Positions 34,010-46,479 of a DNA stretch of 64,000 nt are shown here, in pieces; the first letter of the stretch is position 1, and the number at the start of each line of letters is the position of its first letter. This DNA is from Liolophura sinensis (lineage: Eukaryota > Mollusca > Polyplacophora > Chitonida > Chitonidae), in NCBI RefSeq assembly GCF_032854445.1, contig NC_088295.1, positions 17,101,490-17,165,489 of the forward strand, read 5' to 3'. Both the position numbers and the translations under genes were made by a program. The notes under the pieces are model-generated. The model made no database searches and was not told the DNA's origin. It saw nothing but the letters and a program-made list of their open reading frames with translations.

Positions 34010-35220
34010 ATGACTGGGTTAGTGGAGACAGAGATGTTTTCAGGATGTATTACCACGGCCCAAAGTGAAGGTTTATTTGGAACTGTCTTGTAAATAAAGA
34101 CCTGCCCGGGCTCAACAGTAACAACGCAAAAGTGAATGAGCCTTCGGGATCTAGCACGGTACCGTGTGTTACGGTATTGAAAACAGCAACAGAAAACAGA
34201 CTCAGTGACTCAATATTACAAAGTAAACAATGCTTTATATATATATAAAATGAGACGTACAGTTTTACAGACAGTTCAACAACAACAACAACATACACAT
34301 CAGTATTACCGGTCTTTAAAAGTTTCCAGTTCACCTTTGCATCCCAAGGAATGTATTCCAGGAAATCCAACGTAAAGACCATGGGATAAACACACAATTC
34401 ACACAAGTCACAAATTGTCCTAGACAGGTACTTCGCTAGGATAGCGAACACGAACACAGTACTCAGGTTACACAGAACTGGAACAGTCAAGCCTTTGAAT
34501 GACGTCACACCCGCAAAGCACAACACAGGGTAAATACAGGCATGGAGGTATAATCCACTTCAGATCAGTCACAGCTCCCGCAGAAGCTCACAAACGAGCC
34601 GTTCAGAGACGTAGAGTAATGTCACCTTGTGGCAGAACGAACGTCCTTTGCCAAAACTGAAAACTTCAGTTTAGAGTCCTTGACGACCTAGTCGGTCAGG
34701 TGAGGTCAGCGTGTTAAACAAATTACACAGTCCACACTGTATAATCATAATAAAGATCCGAACACCAATAGACGTGACTTCCGCAGAAATTCACATAAAC
34801 CAGACATCAGTACTACTGTGGTACACAAACGGTGCCGGCATAAAAAACTGTCCTCCCAAATGAAACTGGCATCACCAGCTCATATAAACATAATGGACTC
34901 TATACGAGAGCGTCGCACACTCTCCTGGCTCCCAGTGGATGCAGCAAAAATACCTGCACTCTGCACAGAAAACACGGCTTATATACGGTCCAGGTGGATT
35001 CAACTATTCTTAGACACAGAATTAACAGCCAATGAACAGCCAGTTAAATAAACAGAGCATTGAACACGGTGCTTTCGGCCAGGTCCGCACTGTACATATA
35101 TAACAGGGCCTGTTATGCTTAAAACATATAACACAAAGGTCCGAAGACTAACAGTACATGAAAACGTTAAATAGTCATACATAACACCGTGTCACAGACG
35201 TTCGAAAGGAACACAATCTA
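34010..35220. other. Compositionally distinct non-coding block, possible transposon remnant
   Basis: This block is richer in 'aca', 'cag' and 'cacag' words than its neighbours and holds a 'caacaacaacaacaac' tract (34279) and 'tatatatatata' (34233). It has no counterpart in this window. Two frames run through it (34050-34526 minus, 158 codons; 34818-35051 plus, 77 codons), with no domain recognised. The minus frame has a hydrophobic but irregular composition. The texture resembles non-autonomous elements in mollusc genomes, but this is an impression and no terminal repeats could be fixed. Confidence 0.3.
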
Positions 35221-36450
35221 AATGAAGTGCGAACTGTAAGGAGTCTGAGCTCATCGAACACTATCGGAGACGGGGATTTAGTAACCTTTACTACCCACAA
35301 GCTTGTTTTAAGATATGCAAAATTAGGATTCAGGATGAATTACTGGGTTGAGCAAATAAACTTAGTGTGCCAATCAGCCAATCCAGGCTTCAAATCCATC
35401 CATATGTTATAACACAGATAACCACTTCATGTTTCCATCCAGTTATACGTGAAAGCTGCTCAATCTCAAACGATCCCATCTAAAACAGTTTTGTCTTTGA
35501 AATGGCTCGTTTTGTCACTTGCTACTTCAACCTCTCAAATCTTTATTAAAAATTCTGAATCATTACTTCTGCCCCTCGCACCCCACCCCCCCCCACAAAG
35601 ATACCCTATCACATGTAAGTTTTACAGGTTTATAAGATATGACTGCATGATATTTTAGCAGGCTGTGAACACTTTATTTCCCGTCAAAGTAGTGTTTAGA
35701 CTGTAGTTTAAAAACCAGCACGGCCGACATCTGTCTGTATTACATAATAGAAAAAAGTATCATTGATTCTTTGGTCAGCTCACACTGTTCTTATCCCAGA
35801 TACATAAGTGTGATTTGGTATGTGCGGGGAACAAAATCTTGTCATATTAGTGGAGGCATCAACTTCATAACGATCGCTGACTTCGTTTTAGTGACCGGGT
35901 GTAATTATGTTGTGAAGACACCATTTACCTGCCAGCACTTAGACAGGCATTGTTAGTTAGGTATTGTTCGGCATTCTAGGTATGGGCATGAAACATCCAA
36001 ATCGGAAAGGAATTTGTGACATATAAGACAAAAATGGAAAATATTTTTGCATTCAGTATTTGATACCCACCCATCCGTAGGCGTACGCGAACACACTTCC
36101 ACACACACCCACTCATTCACAAGCTTTGTATTTTTAAATGTAAATTTAACACACGGTGAACTGTGCTTATGGAACACATTGCGTGTTTTGGACTTTACAC
36201 TTTTTTACACAGACCTATTTTATATTTTGTATTAAGAGAATTATTAAATGGTAACTATGTACAATGATAGCCATGTAAACTATAATGTTTATGACGCGAA
36301 GCATACTAATTACAATTCACTGAGAAAACACATCCGACGTATGTAAAACATATTATAACACTGAACGGTATTTAGATAGTTAACCTTGAAAAGATAAAAC
36401 TAAAAATCATGCAAAATGAATAATAAATGGTTGGTATTTGAAGGAGGTTT
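35221..36450. other. Non-coding stretch, nothing recognised
   Basis: A C-rich tract near 35580-35594 interrupts otherwise AT-rich DNA. No gene or repeat family recognised. Confidence 0.4.
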
Positions 36451-36454
36451 TAAG

Positions 36455-36870
36455 GGACGTCGTCGGAGAGAAATACACTGGAAACTTCATCAATAGCCCT
36501 TGGTTTGACCTCTTGAGCAATGAAGTGGTTGATTCGAGGTGGGCTTTCTCACGACATCAACAAGGTCGCTGTCAACACTTAAAACAATCTCTCATTTATA
36601 ACATGTAGAAAGTTCCAGGGTGAAGAAAATATTGACTTTTTTTTTACTATTACTCGTTTAATCCCTATACCAAAGTATTCTATCATTTAAGATTTATTCC
36701 CGATTTCTTCTGAATTATTCAAGTCAATAGGCAAGGAAGTGTTCATGATTCATACTGAATTAGTGGATTTTTTTTGCCCTTTCAAACGGATACCCTGGCA
36801 AACGTGTGAAATGTTGACCCTACGGCTTAACCTAGTTGTTTTAACCTCCGAAAGGTGATTCCATGTATTT
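36455..36870 (+). repeat. Dispersed repeat E, copy 2
   Basis: Direct counterpart of 24770-25185 with identical words 'tttctcacgacatcaacaag' and 'ttattcccgatttcttctga'. The two copies differ by several indels. Confidence 0.85.
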
Positions 36871-37329
36871 TAGCAGGTTCTAGTTTCGTCGTCGGAGAGG
36901 ATGATGGGAAGGATAGTGCTTGTATAAGATTTTAACGTACACTACAAAAACAACCTAAATGCTAAACCAGTAGCACAAAGATTTTTTATAGTAAGATCTA
37001 TACTAGTCGTAAAAGCACTAGTGTGTGCGGAAAGTGACGTGTACTTGGTGTTTGATTTACAAATTCACAAACCTAATTTATATAGTATTGGACTGAAAAT
37101 TGTTACCCATTACTAAGCCACTCCAAATTCTCTCAATAGATAACCGTAAACTTTGTATTTTTCTCGTAATAGTCTTTAATCAACATTCCTTTTGTTAATT
37201 ATTGCTGGGAGCTGACTGTTTCTTCTTCTTGTTTATGGTGTGAATTGAGCTGCATTTGCTCACTCTGTTTTCAAATATAGCAAACATGCTTGATGTATTG
37301 TTTACACATTAAATCCAATCAATCAATCA

Positions 37330-37875
37330 GATTTAATGGAAAACGTATTTAAAAATTGATAATGGATTATAAAAGCAGCCCTGTGTTTTGAGTCTTTCTT
37401 GTTACAATCTCGATCAAAGCCGTAACACTCTATCCATGGCTTCGAACCAGAACGGAATATCGGGGGAGTTATAGATGGAGTAACAATGCCCTTTACCAAT
37501 GCCCTTAAATACCAACACAATACAAAAAGCTCTGGAGACATGTCTGGAATCGCCAGTATTCTAAAATAAATCCTTCAAGTCGAATGAAACCAGACACTAA
37601 CACTTCCACAAGAGCGAGCTGCATAAATAACAAATACAATGTTGAAGACAATGTTTTCGATATCGATGTAGATACCCAACATATTCGCAAATGGAACGAG
37701 CTGAACCGAAATTCAATGCCACCCTCGTAAGCTGTCTACACAAGATGGATAGGGCAATGGTAAGCATATGTTGTAGAGATTATTTGTTGTTCTTTTTAGG
37801 AATACCGTTACAATGGTTCTGTGTAACATTATATCGCTGGTTTAGACCTGAACACGTGAACCGAACATTATAATA
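37330..37875 (+). repeat. Repeat block A with its left flank
   Basis: 37635-37875 aligns with 43110-43310 and 51050-51270. Shared words are 'aatgttgaagacaatg', 'gcaaatgg-acgagct', 'aagctgtctacacaagatgg', 'attatttgttgttcttttt' and 'ctggtttagacctgaacacg'. The left flank ('ttgataatggatt', 'gaaccagaacggaatatcgg') matches 42850-42970. The 61-codon frame at 37691 is not kept in the other copies. Confidence 0.8.
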
Positions 37876-38159
37876 TCAATAATATTTTCTTGTGAGCATG
37901 TAGACTTCAAAGTTAGCAGAATGTGTCTTTTCTAACACAAATTTACGATCATCTATAATTCTATAATTGAGCAACATGACCAAGGACATGAACAGGTGTG
38001 AAACAATAAAAGTTTGAAATTGTGTCAGTATCACTCGGGAAATTATGTAAAACGGATGCCATCCAAGGATGACCAAACCTTTACATTCACACTGTAGAAC
38101 TTTTTCAGTTAAAAAATGAATACAAAACAACGGGAAGGTATACCAAGTGCCTGTCATTC

Positions 38160-38770
38160 TTCTGGGCCGAGAATTAGCCTGCAGATGACTGAGTAACAAA
38201 AGTAAATTCCTGGATCAAATGCCTGTCCAGGGAGGATTTAGCTCAACATTGATCTAAAGGACCGTGATTTCTGCTCCAGACTGTCTGTGGTTTTCGATTT
38301 TTGCTTCAGGGCGGCTTAAACCACGTTAATCAAAGAAACACGTAATGAACACAACATGAATATCAAGGTGAGGTGCAGCCAAATCTGTTGCACAAATGCC
38401 GACAATTAACACGTGTCAAGACTTTTAAAAATACTTGACGGATTTAATTCAGGTAGTCTAGGGTTAATATCTGATGGGCTGTTTTCACACACTACCTCTG
38501 GGGATGCTCAGTGTGACCCAGTGACTCTCCCCGAATAAATGGGCGAAAGGTTAGCTAACCTTGCTGTTCTTTAGCCTGTATACTCTCCATGGTGATGGGT
38601 ATATTAAAAGACCGATAACATGGGGTTTCATCTGAAAAACTTCTGGCTCCTCTTGTCGTTTTTTTAGATCCTAAGCATTGGAATTCACACTGGAACTTCA
38701 AGAAAGATTTCTTTCACTTACACAGCTTTCGGCTTCATGTTGTATGTCAGTTTATTATACCGCATAGAGT
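38160..38770 (+). repeat. Dispersed repeat F, copy 2
   Basis: Direct counterpart of 30660-31510, shortened by indels. It follows block A here. In the 30-33 kb region block A follows F in inverted orientation, which points to a rearrangement between the two loci. Confidence 0.85.
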
Positions 38771-40100
38771 GATTCTTGATAACCATTGGTCAATACATGG
38801 TCACATGATATTCCTCAAAACATGATGTACAACAATCACGTGCTTAGGCAAAGCAATGCTACGCTCATAAAGCAACATCACATGTTCACGACGCAATAGC
38901 CAATGATCGCGTGCTAATATCCAACGATCACACACGTTTATTCTACTGCAGTCACCCCCCTTTGTCTGTCTGTCTGACGTCTGCTTGTTTGTAATGTAAA
39001 AAAAAAACGGATGATGGCTAGCTCTGCTGTCGACGTACAAATTCAGAGATTTGATGTCCTAACTGAGCAAACTCACTGTTTTTTCAGTGTGATAGAGTTT
39101 GATTTGTATCATGTAAGGCCCCGCCCCTCTATATGTGTAGAGGACAAAATGCTCCCTACATGCCCTATTAATAGAAGCTCGAAGCATTACCAGAACGGTC
39201 CCGACAACACCATTAGATCATGTACAGCTTGCCCTTGTGTGCTGCCCTGGTGGCAGTTAGTACTCACGCGATCACCTTTCTACTCCTGTAACCAGTGTTC
39301 CTACAAGCATATTTTAATGAACCGGAATACAGCTTCTTTGGTGCTACAAAACATGCGGCGGGAGACAAATTAGGTGCGTCTAGAAAGGAAATTCGCCACT
39401 GATTCCTAAACGAAGGGAATCTTGTGCTGCCTGAAATATTTCTACTCTCTCGACTGGAATACTTGTTTCTTTTTAGTTTACAAGCAACAGACAATCCATA
39501 TGGTTACAATAGACCAACAAATCTTTCACTAAAATTCATTGGTTCTGACTTTGGATAAATCAGTAGAGCAGATGAAGTAAAGTCAATGTATACTCCAAGG
39601 AAGTCACTTGGACATTCCACAGTTACATTTGCATCAATGTATTTCCTGGAAATGTTCTACAGTGTCTTCATAAAGGTTTTATTAAGCATTTGCGCGAAGG
39701 ACATTAATTTTAAATGTTTTCCTGAGCGAAGCTAAATTCATTTCAAGCTGTTGTTATTTCACACCCGTTCAATCCTTGATCTTATGACTTAATGACTTAA
39801 CTGCTAATAACGGCCAGATTCCATGTGAAAGAAAAACTGATAAGGGGCAACTGTTGGGCTCTGTGCATTGTGCTGGCCTTTAAGGCCATCGTCATTAATG
39901 TATGGTTGCTACTACCTCCGCTATTTTGTTCTCGCCTTATGTCAATCTGAATAACAGTGGTTAATAGTGCTTTGGTCAAATTTCAAGAAAAACAAAAATC
40001 ATCTGCTTTTCTAATCCATTGTCAATTCAAACAAGAAACAAAAAAAAAACGGCACATACGAATCAGACATTTGGGTGGGCTAGCAGAGCGAGCTAACCAA
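38771..40100. other. Repeat-derived non-coding stretch
   Basis: 38820-38950 shows loose repeats of 'aacaatcacgtgcttag'-like words ('ccaatgatcgcgtgctaata', 'ccaacgatcacacacg'). 39870-39930 matches 33222-33290. The 120-codon plus frame 39011-39373 has cysteines but no recognisable zinc-binding spacing, and it is not called. Confidence 0.4.
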
Positions 40101-40109
40101 AGGATCATA

Positions 40110-40560
40110 CACTTTTTTGAAAGTAAAATGGAATTAGACGTCATAAACCAGAAATCTTTGTCCGGCTACCACTTCTGTCGGCCTTTTCGGCAGAAAAAAA
40201 AATTCGTGAACACATTCGACAAGATCTGACACAAGAAATGTCCAAAGACGTCTGGAAATATAGTGGGCACAGCCTGTTGAAATGGTCATATCTGATGGTG
40301 AATCACCTAGTAAAGTCATGATGGGATATGTTTTATTTAGCAGAAGTGTGATTTGGAATTTTCGATAAAGATTTCAAAATCTAGTGTAGCAAGAGGCATA
40401 ACATAGTGAGTAAAAACACAAAGAAAGTGGCTGGGGACAATTTCAAAGGTTTCGCTGTTTCAGGTAGACTGGTAGGTAGATAACTGGATGGAAACATTAA
40501 GCGGTTATCTAGACTATATCATATGGATCTGTATGAAGCGCAGATTAGCTGTTCGACACA
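40110..40560 (+). repeat. Repeat block D, older copy
   Basis: 'aaatctttgtccggctacca' (40151), 'ttcggcagaaaaaaaaattc', 'gacaagatctgacac', 'ttgaaatgg' and 'tttatttagcagaagtgtga' (40332) match D blocks at 47680-47980 and 56840-57100. Next, 'caatttcaaaggtttcgctg' (40439) and 'attaagcggttatctagact' match 62688-62775. The minus-strand frames of D blocks share 'FFLPK', which reflects the DNA repeat. Confidence 0.85.
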
Positions 40561-41425
40561 CTGATTTCCTTTGATTTGACTCCGTCCACTAGGCTCTAAG
40601 TAGATAATTTTTTGCGCCATGGCCTGTGACTTCTTGCTCTTTTCGTTCAAGCACAGAATCAAACAATGATAATGTTATCGCTGTGAGATAATTTCTTGAG
40701 CAGATTTATGGTTGTATGTTTTTTGAACCTAACAATGTCACTTTTTGTTTCTTTTTTGACATTGGAAGTTGAGGCAATGTTTTGGTAATCTCATTAGCTC
40801 GGTGATTAGATGTAAAAAGTTTCTTATAGTTTACATGGCGTGGGTGAGGTTTATGGGTGAAGGCATGCAATATTTTGATTTAATTTTTATTTGATCAGTG
40901 TTTTACGCTGTACTAAAAATATTTTACTTTTACTACAGCAGCCACTATTTTCATTTAGAACACAAAAATCTATAGGCTAAGAACCCAATCCTTCCAGCTG
41001 CTTTTTTTATTCCTGCAATTAAAAATGTAATTATGCTCTTTATTGTTCACGATTAGATATGTGATCAGAATCACCGTACGATTAACGAAAACATGTTTTT
41101 GACACATACAGCCTCGGCATATTGGGGACAGTACATTCAAAAATAACGAGTGTAAGGCTGGTGAATATTAGGGTACGGATATGTATTTCTGAAAGCTAAG
41201 ATGGGAAGAATGAAACAGATCACAGATCTAACTCGCTAGGTACTTTAAAAACTCGCTAGGTGCCCAACAAAACTCCTCAAGTAACACTGCTGGAACACTC
41301 TCCAGATACCTGACAAGACACTAGACATTTAGCCGTAAGCGAGGCAGCGGAGAGCTAAATTTAACATGTAGTCTAGTTGGTCTTAACACTTGGAAGGCGA
41401 GTGTTCATGTTGCGTCAAACAGACC
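40561..41425. other. Non-coding stretch with a SINE tail fragment
   Basis: At 40872-40950, 'atttgatcagtgttttacgc' followed by 'tgtactaaaaatattttac' is the reverse complement of the 3' end of the first SINE family, with no head. A similar fragment sits at the equivalent place left of array copies 2 and 3 (48945, 58549) and may be the same old insertion. Nothing else is recognised. Confidence 0.55.
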
Positions 41426-43729
41426 GTTGGAAGTTAAAATGGATAGGAAAAAAGTGTCGTTAAAGCAGTTTGTAGAGTGTTACATTGATCTCACTGATCT
41501 GAAATATGTAACACTATTGAAAGCTTTCACTGGCATATAAAGCCTTATGCAGACGTCCTCTGTGCTGCTGACATGCGTGGAAAAAATTAGACATGAATCT
41601 TGACGGACCTTTCTCTGCCCGGAACTTTAATTTGCGTGCTAACGGAAGAGATCCGTTCCGGCTACAGACGGTAAAGTTTGTGTGATACAGAAGAAAGTCT
41701 GGGAAAGAAAAAGAAAATTGGTAATTTCATATGATACATTTCCGGCAATCTGTTGACAGTCCGTATTCCTCACCGTCTATCACACACAGGGATGTCTAAC
41801 TGACAAGCCATACATCACTGCCCATTATGTCATTTCTAACCCACACACAGAGCAGCAGATAGCCATCCCGATGTTGCTCAAATCGTTAGCTAAAATCTTG
41901 TCGTTGCTATATGCAAGCCTGACATTGTCGTGCCTCTCAAGGATAAGATTCAGGGTCTTATGGCACAAAAATACACATTAATAAAGAAACAATTGTATTG
42001 CATTATTGTATTATGAGGACGGATAGAGTCAAGTCTTATACTGACCTGGTTATGGTGATGCAATATAGTGAAAATATAATTGACTACACACTGACCGATA
42101 TACAGTTTATGGCCGTGACGGGCTAAAGTTTTATTACCGGTAGTCAGGAGAGCGACATTTCCTGGGTGCTTATTGTTGATCAACTGTACAAGCACCCAAC
42201 ATACTGTAATATACTCTTAGAAACAATAATCCCTATCAATGTATCTGTGGTTCCTGATGCAGGCTATTGGCTTTCCCGCAGCCGTTAGACTAGAGATTTA
42301 TGGGAATTACTTTATACAGGAAAGGTTCCCCATGACAAAGAAAAGACGTAATCGGACAAGTCGCTTTATATAGGTGAAGATTGTTGATAATACTGTAAAG
42401 CAGTGAGGAAGCAGTGACGTCTGGGTGATCGTTGACATATACATAAAGGTAAAGTATAAACATTTAATATTCTTTTTATCTAAGTCAGTTTAAACCCACT
42501 TCATATCCTGTTAATAGCTTATTATACATTTGTATCGACTAGAATTACTCTACATATACTGTTCATTTCGCTTTTTCTGCTTAATTTTTTGGCTGGAACA
42601 GTTAAATGTGTAGTTTTAAAGAACGCGTAACCTTATTTTGCATAAGGGATGTATTGATGTATGTTAAAAACTGTTTAAACATGCGTGATACAAATGTTTC
42701 CATGAAAGAGATAGAAAAAATACCCAGTACTAATTATTATTAGATTTATGCAGAATGAATAGAAGCGTTTGCGCATGAAATTCTAATCCATCTTGTCATT
42801 TGACATTCCAGCTAGAAAGAGTTGCCCTGTACCGTTTAGTTTTGATCAATTCCAAATTGATAATGGATCTGAACGAAAGATGTGTGTTTGTGTTTCATTT
42901 TTGTTGTAAGTGTGACCAAATCATTACGGTGCCATCGCTATTACGCTCATAGGTTTGAACAAGAGCGGAATGGCGAGGGTAGAGACTACCGTTTTAAAAA
43001 GCAAAACATATTGATGGCGATGGCAAAAAGCATCGCAAAATAGGGGTTTTTCTGGAATCACCATGAATTAAACCGCACTCTAACACAGGTGCAAGCTGTG
43101 TAAATACTAGAGACGGTGTTGAAGACAATGATTTCGCAAATGGCACGAACTAAACCTTAAATTCATTGCTCACTCTAAAGCTATCGCCTTAAGCTGTCTA
43201 CACAAGATGGATGGAGCAATGTTAAGATTGTTTTACGGGGATTAATTGTCGTTCTTTTCTGTTATACCTTTAAAGTGGCCTTCTGTGGCATTGTATTGCT
43301 GGTTTAGACAAGATGATGGCCATTGAGGTGTCTTAACAGGGAGCTATTTTCCACAATACTCACACTTATCAGGAATTGTCTCACGTCGTAGAGCTTTGAA
43401 ACCATTATTTGACAAATCAAGCGAGAAGCAATGTTACATTTGTAGGCTAAAGATGCCCAAATGGTAAATAAACAACGCTGAGCAAAACCAGAGCCACTAC
43501 AACAGTGTGAGAGCTGGCAAATGGTCACACATAACCGGTGAAGTCATAGAAATCATATGCTTTTCCAATGAAAGTTGTACAATGAGCCATACATGATCAA
43601 CGTGGTGGAGCTTGTGATGGTGATATACTGGGATAATTTTATTGTGTATACACATATGTGACAGCTGACAGTGAACAGGTCGGATTCTTATTAAAGGTAT
43701 AACGAATATTTTCCGGATAGTGAGTAATC

Positions 43730-46190
43730 AATGTGACATTTTGTGTAGGTCTACATATAACAGCCCAACATGACACACGAACAGCTGGGAGCAATAATGG
43801 TTCAAACTGAACCCTTTCTGCACGACGAGATTAAAATAGGTGGAGGAAATATCAGTAACAGTTATGAAGTAATGAATGGTATGAAGTTTGTTTTATACCG
43901 TTAAAATTTAGCATGAAGTGGGTTGAATCGCTAAACCAAGAGTAACCTGACATTTAACATGAGGTTGAAGGTTGCGAAAGTAAAATTTTAAAAAATTTTG
44001 CATTGTACGTTTTATTTTGGTGGTTCCAAAGGTAAGAAGCTGACAAAAATTCAGCATAGTTCTATTATAGTTGTATTACTATACCCACATTGCAAGATTG
44101 TGAAGCAGATGAAGTTGTATTGTCAAACAGTAAGTTTAGTTATCCTTTTATCTATGTATTTGGTATGTAACCTGTACAGACCCAGCTTTTTTGTATGTAG
44201 ACATGATACTGGTCAAATTATGGACTGTCGACAAGAACATTTAGTCTTCGTTGAACATTATCTGTCCATCTATGCCGGCAGAATTAGGACAGTCACCAAA
44301 TCGCACTGAACACAGAGGGTCCCCAGGACTAGTGGATGGCAACATCTCCTCAGATTACCACATTGAAAATCAGTCAAGTATTTACAGTAGTTTTCTCCCT
44401 CTGTGTTCACCAGTCAGGTGTTTACAGTAGTTTTCTCCATCTGTGTTTATCAGTCAAGTGTTTACAGTCGTTTTCTCCATCTGTGTTCATCAGTCAAGTG
44501 TTTACAGTAGTTTTCTCCATCTGTGTTCACCAGTCAAGTGTTCACAGTAGTTTTCTTCATCTGTGTTAATCAGTCAAGTGTTTAGAGTAGTTTTCTCCAT
44601 CTGTGTTAATCAGTCAAGTGTTTAGAGTAGTTTTCTCCATCTGTGTTCACCAGTCAAGTGTTTACAGTAGTTTTCTCCATCTGTGTTAATCAGTCAGGTG
44701 TTTACAGTAGTTTTCTTCATCTGTGTTAATCAATCAAGTGTTTACAGTCGTTTTCTCCATCTGTGTTCATCAGTCAAGTGTTTACAGTAGTTTTCTCCAT
44801 CTGTGTTCACCAGTCAAGTGTTCACAGTAGTTTTCTTCATCTGTGTTAATCAGTCAAGTGTTTACAGTAGTTTGCTACTGTGCATCCTTTAGATTATTTT
44901 TGGTTCTTCACGCGATTCACTGATTAAGGTGAAGCAAAGAACGAAGGCCGCAGACAGCCTCGAAGAAAAATCACAGTCTGTTAGATCAATGTTAGACTAA
45001 GTCCTCCCTGATGCTGAGCATCTGTTTTCACTTGTGGATGTCTGATGTACTTTCTTTATATCATTGTTTATGTGTTGTACGGTAAGCATCGTTTTTAGAT
45101 CCTTGGGTTTACCATCTCCTGAAAAGTAACTTTCAACAATTACAGTCCTGCCAAAAGGGTGGTTGTATGATTGATGTGATTTGTTGTTGCGCAAATAACG
45201 TGAGGCCATTCTGCTACTATAACAGACGTATTAGTATGTGTTAATACAATATCAATAATGAAACCAACTGGAGCACGTGGTTAAATATAATGGAATCTTT
45301 CGTTGTATTTAATGAACCTGATGCTACGATTGACGGCCAACAAAACTTCCCTATACCATTAAATTGCGCTCCATTGAAGGCTGTTGAGTTTTAATAAGAT
45401 AAATATACCAATGACATGGACACATTATCCACAGTTATCAGCAGCCTATTGATTTTAGGAATACTTTGCATTTTAGAAATATAAAGTAAATACTCTCTTA
45501 ATAATTAAACGGTATTTTTATTGCATTGTGACAATCTGGATTATGAAACTATTGGCACAAAAATCATAATGCTATACGCGACTGGCGAACTGGTTTTGTA
45601 TGCTTTCAGCTCTCAATCAGTCAGTATTAATTTCTATACCTGTTAGGCAAAATACCGCGGTAGCGTAAATAAATGAAGTTCTTTATCTGGGTAATAGATG
45701 TGTCCTTTGTCCTGATCTGGAAACAGCTAAATTGGGCATCACATAATCACTCCGTCACAATAAACGCAGCCACCGTTATACTTTTTTTAAAGGAAGATGA
45801 TACCTACGCAAAATTTAACAAGAATTTGTTAACACACACTTAGGAAATCACTCATACATCGGAGGGGTAAGAGCAGTCCGAGCTGATCAAAGGATGGTGT
45901 AGTTTTTCTTTAATAAAACATAAATAGATGTCACCACGAAATCTTCATTGGCTTCCACTCAGCCTAACGGCTCTTTCGGAAGAGAAAAAGAAATTGTGGA
46001 GGCATCCGACGAGATGTGACATGCAAAATGCCAGCAGCTGTCGGTAGTCGGTGGTGTTTGTCTATTTCATCTGGAGTCTGCGAGCCTGAAAGCATACTTC
46101 TGACGGGAAGTAAAGTGAGCACAGCCTGCTGAAATGGTGGGCAGTCATATCTGAGGGGCAATAACCTGATGAAGTTAGATATGATGTATT
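43730..46190 (+). repeat. Copy 1, first monomer (1a)
   Basis: This section and 46480-47960 are themselves paralogous. Each starts with 'aacagctggga' and 'ttcaaactga'/'aacagactg', runs through 'atgaagtttgttttata'/'gaaatttattttata', 'tatgtaacctgtac', 'ggtcaaat-at-tactgtc', 'cagacagcctc', 'atgttagactaag', 'taatgaaacc' and ends in block D ('ttcggaagagaaaaa'). The 40-bp array is inserted between the 'ggtcaaat' and 'cagacagcctc' landmarks. Confidence 0.85.
44371..44874. repeat. 40-bp minisatellite, copy 1 only
   Basis: Twelve to thirteen exact-length 40-bp units ('cagtcaagtgtttacagtag', 'ttttctccatctgtgttcat'), with only scattered substitutions such as 'tttagagtag' and 'ttttcttcat'. Pairs of neighbouring variants recur in blocks (for example 44740-44860 repeats the order seen at 44460-44580), so the array grew by multi-unit steps. 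At the equivalent place in copy 2 (52571) only 'cagtcaag' is left. Forty is not divisible by three, so the 77-codon frame at 44336 cycles through all three frames and is an artefact. Confidence 0.97.
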
Positions 46191-46194
46191 TATG

Positions 46195-46470
46195 TAGGAT
46201 TGGGGTTTAACGTCGTACTTAACAGTTTTTCAGTGGGATGGCGACTAGGAAACATTAGGTGTGTGTGCATATATTGTGTCTTCTTTTGGCAAGGCGGATC
46301 CATGTTCTCAAAGTGCAGCCGAAGACACCAGACATGATACTCAACCAGTCACATTATACTGACAGCGGGCCAACCAGCCCTGTTTCCTTTCTCTAATCTG
46401 TCAGTGCTGAGCGTCAAGCCAGGCAGTAGCAATTATCATATTTAAAGTCTTTGGTGTGACCCGCTTAAAT
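46195..46470 (-). mobile_element. Second SINE family in block D of monomer 1a
   Basis: Tail 'ggggtttaacgtcgtactta', then 'agtgcagccgaagacaccag', 'cagtgctgagcgtcaagcc' and 'aaagtctttggtgtgacccg'. It has the same insertion point as the copy at 54428. The tRNA-like head and what follows are deleted: the text jumps at 46470 ('taaatgatacaagcgttaca') to sequence corresponding to 55670 in copy 2. Confidence 0.9.
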
Positions 46471-46479
46471 GATACAAGC

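Noticed and set aside
34050-34526. 158-codon minus-strand frame
   Set aside because: No domain, irregular hydrophobic composition and no second copy or splice support. It is kept only as part of a described non-coding block.
39011-39373. 120-codon cysteine-bearing frame
   Set aside because: Cysteine spacing fits no zinc-binding pattern that I know, there is no second copy, and the length is within what chance can give.
44371-44874. Regular 40-bp spacing considered as a CRISPR-like array
   Set aside because: There are no unique spacers between repeats; the whole 40-bp unit repeats. The sequence is animal-like. The 33- and 48-bp arrays were rejected for the same reason.
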